A stretch of DNA of 64,000 nt from Isoetes taiwanensis. Its lineage: Eukaryota > Streptophyta > Lycopodiopsida > Isoetales > Isoetaceae. A program made the position numbers and the translations under genes. The stretch covers positions 3,164,001 to 3,228,000 of the forward strand of contig JAJEKV010000064.1 in assembly GCA_021234155.1 (NCBI GenBank). Direction: 5' to 3'. Each line of letters starts with the position of its first letter. Position 1 is the stretch's first letter. Positions 9,351 through 20,500 of this stretch are shown here, piece after piece. The notes beneath the pieces are model-generated. The model had not been told where the DNA came from and did no database searches. It saw nothing but the letters and a program-made list of their open reading frames with translations.

Positions 9351-10218
9351 ATTGGTTGTATCGACCTTGGGGTGACAAGAGTGTGGCGGGAGGCGGGGTG
9401 CTCTTTTGCCACATCAATTAGATTCCAGGACACCTGCGTACCTAGTCGCGGAAATTTATGCTTGAGGGTTGCGGTGTACTTGACTTCTTCTCGGGAGGAG
9501 CCTTTAGAATGTGTAGGTATGTGTGTGAAGGGTATAAATCCCTTGCATTTGAAATTGATGAGAATATCTGACTTAAACTTGTTCGGATATTTGATCAACT
9601 TCGGCGTTATCTTTGGAGAAAAGAAATCGAGAGCCCGTGCATTGCAAAAGAGAGCTGAGGAAAAAAAAGCAGGCGGCTCGGTGTACCCTCTGATGGCGAC
9701 CACTCCTCCACCTCCTTGTCCATTCCCCTGCACAAGCGTTGCAAGAGTTGCAATCCACTCTTAGGATGTCTAAGGATTCTCTCACAGACCATTTAAGAAA
9801 GTTTGCAGGTTTTGGAGCAAAGGACATGTCTTTCTTTAGAAAGAAGAAGGATAACATTAATGCTTTGGTAGGCACTACACTAGTGTCCACCCAAGATGTG
9901 ATCGAGGGTAGCTCGAAGTTTACGCAGCTACTCCTCAAGGATCAAGACCCTTCTGTTGTCTTGGAGACACAAGAAGCTCAAGCTGTGGACCCGCTACCAT
10001 CAGAGCAAGAAAAGGATGTCGAAAATGAGAAGGAGGATGAGGAAGTTGAGAGGGAGGACGAGGAAGATGAGAAGGAGGACGAGAAAGGTGAGAAGGAGGA
10101 TGATGTTGAAATGGAAATTGAGAAGAATGCTCCTGACGCTACACTAACCTCTGAAGAATTCCTCGCCCAGATGGAACTCCTTAAGCAAGCGCACACAGGT
10201 GGGGGGAAGGAAGCTTAA
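9351..10218 (+). pseudogene. Methyltransferase-like segment and acidic C-terminal tail
   Basis: After a 77-nt intron (9274-9350, ending TTGAAAG) the text reads DWLYRPWGDKSVAGGGV to LFCHIN and a stop. One frame over it continues as SRTPAYLVAEIYA, and after a one-base shift as EGCGVLDFFSGGAFRMCRY then EGYKSLAFEID (9464-9568). VLDFFSGG followed ~25 residues later by EID is the usual spacing of motif I and the acidic residue of class-I SAM methyltransferases. No DPPY-type catalytic motif was found. From 9739 a 159-codon frame gives TLRMSKDSLTDHLRKFAGF, a Lys-rich patch (FFRKKKDN), then a ~45-residue Glu/Asp/Lys tract at 10000-10130, and ends LKQAHTGGGKEA with TAA. The tail looks like a charged coiled region. 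Confidence 0.45.
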
Positions 10219-10288
10219 GTCGCTCACACAACTATGTCAGCTGAAGGGTTGGACCCTTAGGCACAAGGAGTATGTTTTGCTAGCACAG

Positions 10289-10390
10289 GGGTGCAAATTG
10301 GGCGGGCGCCCAATTTCGCATCTCTGATACTCAGTGTATATGTCTTTAGAGTGAGCACAGGGGTGCAAATTGGGTGGCCCAATTTCGCTG
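10289..10390. repeat. Two isolated palindromes in the 3' flank
   Basis: GGGGTGC-AAATTGGGC + GGGC + GCCCAATTT-CGC at about 10290-10318 and a shortened AAATTGGGTGGCCCAATTT at about 10367-10386. Both are preceded by GAGCACAGGGGTGC or CTAGCACAGGGGTGC, so this is a two-copy direct repeat of ~76 bp. They lie between two convergent genes. Confidence 0.8.
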
Positions 10391-10587
10391 CTTATTACTC
10401 AATCGTATATGTTTTATAATGAAATTGAGTGAAAAAAACTTATGTACATTGACAAAGAAAATAAATACATGTCGAAAATTTTTGGTATTCTTTTAGATAA
10501 AGAAAATACATAGGTCTTACAAGACGCGGCTAATTCAACACAAACATACTAGATAATAGACCACATGTAATAGAAAAGACCAAAGCT

Positions 10588-11089
10588 TCACTCTATGCCC
10601 ACTTCAACCTCAATAAGATCCTCCAGATCAAACTCATCAATATGACTTATTTGAGCAGATCCGGCCAGGTCATCCAAGTGATTGAGAGAGTGACCACTGG
10701 CGGACGATGAGCTTGGTTACCAAACCTTCGCATTGTCTTCTTTGCTTCTTGTAAAGCTTCTTAAGCAGAGGTCGGGCGTGTTATGCATCCAAAGCGTCCT
10801 CCATTTTGTGATCTTTTGAGCCTTTGCCCTGTAAATAAAAGCGTTTCAAAGATATGAGGCAGTCCTCCAGCTCCAGCCCCTCTTGAGTTGTTCCTCGTCG
10901 CCATTCCTTATCAACCCATCCCCTTGGAGGAGCTCCGTGAATTGGGCGCTAACTTCTCTCGTTCGGATCTGGTTCATCTCGTTTTGTACCTCCGGTAGAA
11001 GCCCGATTCGCCTCGCCTAAGATTGCCTCACTAATATGAGACTGCATTTCGGTGATGGTGTGTCCCCGTCTGCGCCTTGTGTCCACCAT
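10588..11089 (-). pseudogene. Small convergent gene with acidic C-terminus, frameshifted, unknown
   Basis: ATG at 11089 (context CAAAATGGTGG) opens MVDTRRRRGHTITEMQSHIS...EANRAS, basic at the start, to a stop at 10951. The text continues in other frames as QFTELLQGDGLIRNGDEEQ, then GLELEDCLISLKRFYLQG, and finally SASGHSLNHLDDLAGSAQ and IDEFDLEDLIEVEVGIE, with TGA at 10590-10588. At least three frame changes occur in ~165 codons. It is convergent with the ParB/MTase-like gene and separated from it by the two palindromes. No family recognised; a basic start plus a strongly acidic end suggests a small nuclear or nucleic-acid-associated protein, which is inference. Confidence 0.4.
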
Positions 11090-11599
11090 TTTGAGTGTTC
11101 TGAGATGAATGTAAGAGAGCGAATGAAGCTGCTTGCACGAAGAGATTGAATGAAGAGACCGGATGAAGGGACTTCCTATCTCACCTACTAGCACGACTCC
11201 CGAAATTGTGGCCCATTTTAATAAGAAGAAATGACAAAATCTAAAAATTCGCCTTGGCTTCCACGCCCTGCCATTTCAAGTTCCTCCACGGAACCCGATT
11301 TTTTTTTACCTCAGAAGAGAATCGTGTCACTATTTTTGACAAAAAATACTACATTCTTACGACAGTTCAGGCATTTGAGATATTTATGGACTTGTGGAAA
11401 GTCCATAAATAATGAAACTGTGCTTAAATCCAAAATGGCCGAAATAAAAATTGATGGCAATCAAGAATAGAAACTAGCCGAAACAAAAAAACCAAGAACC
11501 AAGAAGAACAGAAGCTGACCCGCAACAAAAAAATCAAGAACCAGGAACTGGACGCGATAAATAAAAGCTGTCGGAACTGGCTGCAAGCAAAAATGGATG
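11090..11599. other. Upstream flank of the minus gene; contains a perfect hairpin
   Basis: No coding frame. At 11381-11411 TATTTATGGACTT and AAGTCCATAAATA pair perfectly around GTGGA. At 11465-11555 short A-rich phrases (AACCAAGAACC, AAATCAAGAACCAGGAAC) repeat loosely. Confidence 0.5.
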
Positions 11600-11604
11600 G
11601 CCAG
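11600..11604. other. Target-site duplication GCCAG (left) of the outer LTR
   Basis: GCCAG directly precedes TGTGACG at 11605 and recurs directly after CGTCACA at 33216-33220, 21.6 kb away. It marks the outermost insertion of the nest. Confidence 0.8.
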
Positions 11605-12969
11605 TGTGACGCTCCCCGAATCCATACGATGCTCCCATCGTATAAATACGAGAAATTCCCCTCCCATGGCGAATCCATCACCACGGAAAGGCCCTCCGTC
11701 TGACTCGGACCACTTGTGATGGCCAAGTGTCCGGGTGAAGGACACGGAGGTGTCATTTGTCCCAGGCCTTCTATGGGAATCCTATATAGCGAAAGCGTAC
11801 ATACATGTTAGCACCTAGCAACAATACTAATAAATAATATACCACCACGAAGGGTGGCCCATCATCATCGATATAACTAACAACAGAATACCAACATAAC
11901 AAAGGAAATACACCATAACTAAGGGCTCTACCCCGGGCTCAGACCCCGGGCCTCAAGATAACAGCAGACAGAGGTAGTCCACTCCATCCGCCCCTCCTGT
12001 GCACACTTTGCGATAGGTATAACTATGGCGTGCTTGTAGCCCCTGGCTGGCATAAGACAATGGCTAGGGGTATGATAGTCCACGGGTGTGACCCCCATCC
12101 GCATCCGGAGCTTACTCCCCTATAAGCTCACCAACCCTAGCGGCCATCTATGACTGTAGGAGTCCTACCCGGGTCCACACACAAAGGACCGGCTATAAGC
12201 CTAGCACACCTGTAGGAGTCCTCAGAGGCCGGCGCTTAGGTAGGACCCCACACCGATTCACCTTCCCTTTTCGTTTATGCGGTGTTGAACCACATCATAG
12301 CATCCCATGACCGGGTAGGCTCTTGTGCACGAGGCGCATTTCTTTGGGTTTTAAGGGTTCTATCTAGGAACATCTCTACTTCTAGATGGCCTTTAGGTCT
12401 CTACCCTCCTTTTACCCATACAACACAGGAGGAACAGAAAGAAAGCTATCCTTATACATCCATCCATCCATAGCTCGAATAGAACATAAAATAGAGATTA
12501 ACCATACATCTATTCATACAAGGGTTAATCCTAGCTACCTTCTGAGCATACAAGGGTTAGTCCTATGACTATCTAGGAATCCAAGCTATCTACGTACTAA
12601 CCGGGATCATAGCTAGGTCCACTATCGCTCGGGTTCTCCATCCTTCCGGCTGGAACATGGTGGAACAACAGCTCCTCCTCCACCAACCTCCCCCAATTCG
12701 AATTGGGGCAAATGGGGGTACAAAACCCCAATTTGGGTCCCAAGTTAGTAACTCTCCCTTGCCCAATCGATTTGGGCCAGGTGGCGGCTCTGGGTTGGCT
12801 AATATTAACTAATTTGATATTTTAGCCCTTTTTAATATTAGGTTAGGCCCTAAATTCGAATTAGGGTTTAAGGTTAGGTTTCCACTTTAATAATTAATTA
12901 TTAACATAGCTAACCTTAGCTTATGAATAATTAATGTGCCATTAATTATTCATAGTGACGTGTCACGTA
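11605..12969 (-). mobile_element. Outer solo LTR, first part
   Basis: Starts TGTGACGCTCCCCGAATCC, closely related to the LTR of the chromovirus at 16141 (TGTGACGCTCCCTGAACAT). It follows the same order of landmarks: a CCCCTCCCATGG phrase, GAAGGACACGG, CCACCACAAAGGGTGG-like text, GTAGGAGTC..., and GTGACGTGTCA near the end. It breaks off at 12969, where a Helitron begins, and resumes at 33176. Only one LTR is present between the GCCAG duplications, so it is a solo LTR of a diverged subfamily, about 1,405 bp when the insert is left out. Orientation is inferred from the related complete element. Confidence 0.8.
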
Positions 12970-13197
12970 TCTACTTACTTAAAAAGTTTTTGGGGGCAGG
13001 CGGTAGCGCCGGTGTGCCCTTTTTTCCGGTGTTACATTTGGCAAAAAATGGGTTTTCGGCCAAAGATTTTCCTTTCCGGCAAATATTTCGTGCATTTTTT
13101 CCATTTTTCGCCATCGCTCTCCTCTCCGAAACGGCAGAGATGATTATTACCTGCTTTCTGCTCGCTGTAATGATAGGATCTGCAGATGGTAAGAGGC

Positions 13198-13535
13198 TGC
13201 TCACATGAAGCTGTTGACGGGGAAGAATCCCTGTCAATCATCTAAACGGTAAGGGTCACATGCCGCCAACTGATAGGAATGGAGCCCTATTGACAGGGAT
13301 TGCTTCCCCGGGCTCCTGCCCTCGGTTGAATGGGTTCCTATTGACAGGAATCCGTTTGATTTTAACAGGTGGCTTCTATTCTCCATCTAGCACCATAGAT
13401 TTTGAACCCTCTTGCTGCGTGAAAGGAGGAGGACGGCTCTCTGGTTCATATCCTGTCAACAGCTTCATGTGACCCTGCACAAAACAAAAGGGTTCCGTCA
13501 ACTGGAAATAATCCCTGTCAACAGCTTCATGTGAC
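13198..13535. repeat. Inverted-repeat module inside Helitron A
   Basis: TCACATGAAGCTGTTGAC (about 13201-13218) recurs inverted as GTCAACAGCTTCATGTGA at about 13455-13472 and again at 13516-13533. Several CCCTATTGACAGG / CCTGTCAA phrases lie between. It may be a small MITE or a motif cluster captured with the Helitron. Confidence 0.55.
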
Positions 13536-14066
13536 CAGACCCTAATGTCGATGCGATAAGGGATTTATTTAGGGTTTATGGGCAGAGCGAGCAAGCAAGC
13601 GGCAACGGCATCAAGCAAGCAATTTTTTTTGGATTTTGAGGGTTCCTCATCAATCAATCTATGTTTTGGCCGATTTTAGTGCAATCGGGATTTGAAGGTT
13701 CCAGGGCAAGCATTCTGTGCATTTGCAGTTGTTAAAGCAGAGGAGCGACGAACCATTTGCAGGGGCTTCTAATTACTAGATTGGTCCCATTTCATTTTCA
13801 AGAAGCTAAGATTAGTTTCAATGTTCGTATTTGCTTGGAGCATAGCACATTCAACATCTTTGCTTGGAGCATAGCAGTGGAGACTCCATGAAACATTGTT
13901 GCTTGGAGCAGAGTAGTCGGACTTCAGATGGTTCAACGATTGCCTCTTTTGTTTCTCATTGTTATATTTTGAAACTTTTAATACAGTGCTAGATGTCTTG
14001 GTTTTAGTTAAGTTACAGAGACATAACTTCCAGATGCATAGGCAACATGTTCGTATTTTGTTACAG

Positions 14067-14934
14067 CCACTGGAAGGAGAAGAAACTGGCTTATCCAGGC
14101 AGGCAAATCAATCTTGGTCTCATGGAAGAACTGGATAACCTGGTGGATTGTCATTTGACAGTCGCGAAGGTAATGTTTATTTTTTTATAGGATTTATTTT
14201 GGTGATTTTTCTTCAATCTGTAACCCATAGGTGCAGTGAAATCGGTAACAAACCTATCCATTTCAACCATCCCATCATTCAAATAAGCATTTTTGCAAGC
14301 AAATCAAGCTCCATTGTTTTCTATGTGGTCGAAGATTTGGTACAACTCTTAATACATTAGCTGATTATGCATGCAGGAAATTTGGCTTCTCAATGCTCAG
14401 GTATGGCTCTGTTACATGTTTTAGTCCCCATTTAACTGCCATTGCATGCTATGTTATGAAACCTTTGGAGGAGATTTCGATTGGTGCCATCGCTTTGGTT
14501 GCACATAGTGCATTCGTTTTTGTAAATACTCCTTTTGCTCTGACTGCAATTAGAATCGCAAAAAGGGCTTTCACGAACTTTAAGGTCTGATATTGCACAA
14601 TTTAAGCCTTTTGCACAGATCAACTACAGAAGCATTTGCTCTTTGCATGATTATTGATACTTGCTTATGCTAAGGGAGAAGTTTGAGCAAGAGTGGAAAA
14701 GCTAAGACTACTTTTTTCTATAAACAGACAGCTACTCTGGCGTCCTACGTTGGCATGGTAAAGAGCACATAGGTGAGCAGAGTTCTTCAATGTTTTTTAT
14801 CTGTGGGTTTTCTGCCTCTGTAAGAAATTTAGTAAATGGCTACAGTGTTTATAAACAAATCAGGAGCTTGAAAGATGTGTGCTTGAACTTGGAGTGCTGC
14901 TGAAAATGTCTGCCACAATTGTCTTTCTGGTAAG
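14067..14934 (+). pseudogene. Captured host gene exons (unknown gene) in Helitron A
   Basis: Exon-like pieces with splice signals lie in a row. After TTGTTACAG, the text CACTGGAAGGAG... reads HWKEKKLAYPGRQINLGLM then EELDNLVDCHLTVAK before GTAATG (near 14169). After GCATGCAG, EIWLLNAQ precedes GTATGG (14400). After AAACAG, TATLASYVGMVKST precedes GTGAGC (14774). After AAATCAG, ELERCVLELGVLLKMSATIV precedes GTAAGC (14934). The pieces read on in the order expected of one gene, with introns kept, as Helitrons usually capture genes. I do not recognise the protein, and a start and a stop are lacking. Confidence 0.5.
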
Positions 14935-15276
14935 CAATTTTTATTGGATCATTTTTGTTCAGTTGATAATAATAAAGTTCAAGGTGGCTTATTTTGATAT
15001 CTTTGACCAAGGGAGTTCAGCTTTGGGGGTATAACCCATTCAAATCACGGAAGGGGTTTTTGGACCCATTTTCCGATTTTCTCGGGTATTTTTGCACTAT
15101 CCTAGGTAATTTTTACGAAAGGGATCAAAATTTTCTTTTAAAGATCCATTATCTTTGGGGTTTTTTGACCCCATGCACGCAGATGGCATATCCCCCTTAT
15201 ATATGAGTGAATCCCCCTTGGTAACGACATCCAGATACAGATTTGGGAAGCAGACGATGACCACAATTGAAAGAAG

Positions 15277-15549
15277 ATGTGCATTTGTTTTCACATCTTA
15301 ACCGGGGTTTTATTTGGCCCAAGCATTGCTTTGGCTGATCCCCTGAATTTGGATGTTGAAGCTGCAAATCCTATTACATACAAGGGCATCACACTTGGAC
15401 TTTCAAATTCTTACTATTGGGAATATCAGAAAAGGACAAAATTGAGATACAATCCCCTTTTGCACAGATTCCTTTGGGAAGGTTTCTCCTCTACTTTCTG
15501 TAAATTTTCCTTCCTGCCCCAACTTTTTCACTGTTACCCATGGGCTTAA
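15277..15549 (+). pseudogene. Further exon-like segment in Helitron A
   Basis: A frame reading GVLFGPSIALADPLNLDVEA and PITYKGITLGLSNSYYWEYQ, then degenerating into a Phe/Ser-rich part and TAA. The first ~55 residues look coding. It lies 350 bp past the captured exons and may belong to the same gene. Preceding sequence at 14995-15200 (GGGGGTATAACCC ... GGCATATCCCCC) is A/T-rich filler. Confidence 0.3.
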
Positions 15550-16135
15550 AGTTGGATTTGTACAGGTACGTAGTTACTGTTGTTGTCCATGGTCCTAACG
15601 TGTCATACTTATTCAGTGTATTCAATCCTTATTGTTGACTTTCAGACAACTCTTTCAATTTTGTATCATATTTTTATCGTTCAGAAACTTGAACATGGTC
15701 AATACTCCCGTGCTGGTATCATATTCCCGTGCTGGTTGGGCTCTGTGTTGAGCTCTGGGCCTGCTGTGGCGATCACATGCATCCGTTCATTTCCTGTTCA
15801 TTTCCTGGGCATGCCTATGATTCCGGCATGTCGAACTGCATGCTTCGCCCTGCTTGCATGTACGTTTGCTTGCTGTATATTAATAGAATAACCAGTCCGG
15901 CGGAACCCATTTACCAAGTCATCTACATTTCTGTTGAGGTAAGCTCAAATAATTTATTAGTTACCACAAGAAGATATATTGCTCCATTATGATGTCCATA
16001 CATTTATAGGGACATCATCCAAAATAAATTTTACAGTTTTGGAACTGGATACACCTATATCCAGATCTGAGGAATTCTGAGGAATGTGGATTTTATAACA
16101 ACTAGATCTGAGCAACAACGCAACTTAACAATCCA
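15550..16135. other. Helitron A body, nothing recognised
   Basis: Mixed sequence with small open frames, one of them rich in Cys and Gly near 15730-15890. No domain and no clear splice pattern. Confidence 0.35.
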
Positions 16136-16140
16136 GAAAT
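16136..16140. other. Target-site duplication GAAAT (left) of the chromovirus
   Basis: GAAAT precedes TGTGACG at 16141 and recurs after CGTCACA at 32568-32572. Confidence 0.9.
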
Positions 16141-17542
16141 TGTGACGCTCCCTGAACATATACGACACTCGGACGTATACATACGGGGACTTTCCCCTCC
16201 CATGGTGACCAACTCACCATGAGCAGGGCCCTCCGTATAACTCGGTTCATCTATAGAGAGATGCTCGAGTGAAGGACACAGCGGGGTCATTCGGCCCACG
16301 CCTTCAATGGGGCTCTTATGTCGCGGGAGCGTGAATACAAGGTTAGCACACGGCATAAGCATATCATAAAATACCACCACAAAGGGTGGCACATCCATCC
16401 AAGTGACAGCAACAAAGAATATGCATTTAGTACTAGGGAAAATGCCCCAAACCCATGGTTCTACCCCGGCTCAGACTCTAGTGAGGATCGACTGACGGCT
16501 AGGTCTCAAGAGGTCAGCAGATCGAAACTTGACATGGCGTTGGCTGGCATAGAACATCGGCTAGGGTTGTCCACTCCATCCGCCCCTCCTGTGCACACTT
16601 TGCAGATGAGTCGAATCATGCTATGGCATCACTATAGCCTTCCGGAGGTATCACCCTTCGAGCCTACTCCAGGGTTCATGAAGCCCCGTCCGATGAGACA
16701 GGTCAGGGAAGTGTCCCCTTCCAGGATCACAGTGGTTCCATGGGTGAGCTAGAGACCGCATCAGCGACCCCCGCATCCGTACCCAACTTACTCACCCTAA
16801 ATCTACTCAAAGCACAGGGTGCCCCATACGGGTCACACCTCTGCGCCCAGGGAGTGTCAGACCCATACCCGGCCCTCTACGTGACCGGCTATCAGGCCTA
16901 GCCCACTGTAGGAGTCTCAGGAGCCTTTTATGTTCGTGCAAGACCCCACCCCCACTTCACCACTGCGTCCCTTGTCTGGTGCTAAGCAATTCCATAGCAT
17001 CCATGACTCGGTGGTCTCTTGTGCACAGGCCGCACTAATTGGGAATTAAAGGAGCTACTAGGAGCATACTAAAGCATATGGCACAGAGGTCTCTACCCCC
17101 CTCTAATCCCTGCTTTATGGAAGTCTAACAGAGCTACTTTCATATACACATCCATCCATCCATCATAAACGTAATCCATAATTGAAATGTAATCTTAAAT
17201 ACCAAAGAAGGGTTAATCCTAAGTAAGAACAACCAGAGAAGACTCAAAGAACTTAACTGAAGCTCTATCCTTAAAGATGTCAACTAGATTATCTACTGAC
17301 CCGAGTTTCGACTTGATCCATTGTCATGAGGCGCCTCCATCTCTCAGTAATCTGGTGTTCAACAACAGTTCCAGGTACTTGGGCGCTCAGTTGCTCCTCC
17401 TCTTGGCTCGATTTTAGGGTCAATTGGGGGTAGTGATCCACCTTGATGGCCCAAGTTAGCATTCCCATGCTAGCCAATCGAGTTTGGCCAAGTGGCGCCT
17501 CCCTAATCCATTAATTAACTTAATTAACCCACTTAATATTAA
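16141..17542 (-). mobile_element. Chromovirus left (3') LTR, part 1
   Basis: Starts TGTGACGCTCCCTGAACAT on the plus strand (the LTR's 3' end on its own strand). It runs to ...ACTTAATATTAA, where Helitron B intervenes. With part 2 it makes a 1,566-bp LTR. It holds a (CATC)n tract at about 17150-17165. Open frames here (e.g. 16318-16752) are non-coding LTR sequence. Confidence 0.9.
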
Positions 17543-20500
17543 CTAGTAACGGGTGCCCGGCGTTGCCGGGCATAGATACATAAAGCTGTTAGATCTATGC
17601 ATCCGTATCAAGGAGCTGTCTAAAGCCTCGGATGTTGTGTATTCTTAGGAAGGAGTTGGCCAATGTGTTGAATGGTGTGGTATATGATTTACTAACTTTT
17701 TCCTTATTTGGGTGGGGAGGAGAGGATTGGTTTTAAGCTTGAAAAAATATGAGAATTGAACTTGATTCCTTACATCTGTTATGATGTTGCCTCTTGTTGC
17801 ATTTGTATGTAAAGTTGAATTTGCAATTTTTGTATTCAATATGCTAAGCAAGAAAGGACGGTGAGCATAAGAGGCATTAATGCGTGAGAAATGTCCAAAC
17901 GACATGTCTAGCATACTTCATCCATTTAGTGAAGGTCTTAACTGAAGTAGTGAAATGCACGTCCCTAGCACTCTCCATCGCTTGATTGAAGTCTATGTAA
18001 ATCCTTCATTATGACAACATATGAGTAGGATATTATAAAATCTAGGCATTCAAGGTGATTTTGTAAAAGTTCAAATCATCGCTCAAAATCTACCTCAACA
18101 TGTGCATAAAATAAGTTGCTTTCTGTTCACAAAGCTTGGACTTTGCAATCCTCTAAAGGTCACCCATAGATATTGTTCATCATTTGACCATCCTCCAAAC
18201 ATATTTGCATTCACAGATTATAGACAAAAGAAGTTTGAAATATTTAATGACGATCTGGTGTGGCACTTTTTGCTCTTATGCTTGAGTGCTTGATTTGCAT
18301 AAAATGTTCATGGCTGTTAATTGTGCAACTCGCAAAGCGAAATGTACAGATTCATTGTTGTCCACAACAGTTGCAAGCCCAATTCCAATTTAATGTTAAC
18401 GTACTTACATGTATCTTCTTTTCATTGGTCTAGACTGGCGTTAACTGTTAACTGCCTATCTGAAAGGGTGCAACTTGATGAATGAGGCTGATACTATGTC
18501 TTCAAGGCTGGAACTTGATGAATGAGATGCTGGTTTCTATGTAGTTAATGTGAAACTACTTGAAAGTTTATCGTTTCATGTCTATGTTCTCAAAGCCCAG
18601 TTGATAAAGCTTGAGTACAAACCTTGCAACATAAACAGAAGCAGTTTGGTGCAAGCAAGTAAATGAGAGTTTCAGATCCAGATGCCCTACATATTCCCAT
18701 CATAATGGAAAATTAGTAAATGACAGTGTTTTAGATTTAGATTGACAAATGAATTTGAAAATAGAGCATGTGAAAGAGGAAAACAGTACTTACGTGAAAA
18801 GCCAATATAAATGTGCTCGCATGAATAAAAACCATAGAGCATTTTCACCTTTTACTTGCAGCGCCTATGAAGAATGTGGCTTAAGATCTGTCTAAGTGGT
18901 ACTACTTTATTGGACAGAGTTGATAACAGGAATTACTATAAAAAATATAAATTTCAGATATCACTCAATACCTCCATGTTATTTTAGGTCATTTGTTGGT
19001 ACTCTTTAAATGCATTGCAGCTATACCTAGGTTACTATCTACCCGGTTTCCATGTTGTGGCAATATGCATGGCTCCATCCATCACCACCTGCAATACATG
19101 TAAAAATAGAACAAATTTGAAATCATTATGAAACAAATACACGTCCAGATTATAACTACATCAACATGAAATATAACTCCAGAATGCAAGCAAGCCCGAT
19201 GTGGTGCAGAAAAACTTGTTGAACGCCACAATACTTGATAATTGAAAGAAGAATGTGCTTTGTTGAAAACTACATCATGCTTTTCATAAGAAATAGTGAT
19301 CCAGATATGGGTAATAAAAGGGGCTCCTTCCATAGCAAGCATGAGCTCAGATGAGGGATTCTGAACATGGCATGTAGGAAAGAACTGGAAATCTTTGAGA
19401 AAGAACAATAATTCTGTTTGCCAATGAGAAATGTGTCCTTCCAGTACTCAGGCCCCTGTCACTTGGTATTATGAGGTTGCCAAAGTCAAGCATCAAGACA
19501 AATACGAATACTAAAATAAGTTGGATCATATAAATGGCCAACTCAAAAGTTAACATTGAAACCATGGTATAACACGGGCTAAATCTTCCTACAACAAAGC
19601 GAAAGCATAAAGAACAACGAAATTCGCAAATATGGAAGTAGGGAAGCTGGAAAAAAAATACTGTCGATGGCTCAAATAATCAATACACATATACAGAGCA
19701 ATTCCAAAGAATAAGTAGAGAAATATTGAAGAATAAGAAAAGCCATGAATAGGAGTTGAAGATATCTACATATTCTACTATATTTTGATAGCCATATCAC
19801 ACTTCAGCAAAACAGGCCTTACCCCGTCCAAAGTTCGGAGGTTTGACAACATAGCTGGAACAAACTGAAAATCTGCATCAAATAATAGCGAAGTAGTAAA
19901 CATCATAGCTGAAAGAAACCTGGAGATCTGCATCAAATAATAGTGTCCAAATGGAACAAACTGATGCAAAAGCCCTCTTCTCCAAGTTTTTTTAAACTCC
20001 GTTTCTAGGAGTCTTCATCGTCATCATAAGATAACATAGCAGTGCAGCAACTCTGTCATAGCTCCTGACCTTTTTTATTGATGGAATTAATCACATTGGT
20101 AGCAAAATATAGCAAACAAAAGCCTTAAGAGGTCCATTTATTTGCAACAATAAATTAGTTGATAGAAGAAGTTGGATATACTCACAAACATGTTCATATG
20201 GATTGGATTAGACGTATAAGCAAGCAAGCCTGCATACAATGTCAACAACAATTTTAATCCAGAAATTGGTGTATTTTTTAACATAGCATTTGTTCTGAAT
20301 AGATTCTAGTAATGCCTAACAGCACAATTGTAGTAATTTTCACTTAAGAACAATGAAAAGTACCTTTACCATGTCTAGAATTTGTAGCATGGCGTGTGAA
20401 AAATAGTCAAGTGATGGTCTAAAACTTCCAGAAGACAATGGAGCTCTCCAGCTATATGTTCTGCATGGATCATGATGTAAGCAAACCTCGGATGGTATCC

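Larger units (their letters stand above)
5939..10218 (+). pseudogene. Multi-exon gene with ParB-like and methyltransferase-like parts, decayed
   Basis: Coding-quality sequence runs on the plus strand from an ATG in good context (CACCCATGGCC, 5939) to a TAA at 10216-10218. It has at least two likely GT-AG introns (7538-8220 and 9274-9350) and several one-base frameshifts and in-frame stops. The parts in order are a short N-terminal exon, a basic/Ser-rich linker, a domain with the NGNHTTAVAQ motif, a Lys-rich helical region, a region with a motif-I-like VLDFFSGG...FEID, and an acidic coiled tail. NGNHT resembles the conserved core of ParB/sulfiredoxin-fold domains, and VLDFFSGG the SAM-binding loop of class-I methyltransferases. 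Linking these into one protein is inference, as is any DNA-modifying role. Its flanks and introns hold the palindromic arrays. It may itself belong to a mobile element. Confidence 0.5.

Noticed and set aside
9978-10196. Minus-strand Ser-rich 72-codon frame
   Set aside because: Shadow of the Glu/Asp/Lys-rich tail on the plus strand.
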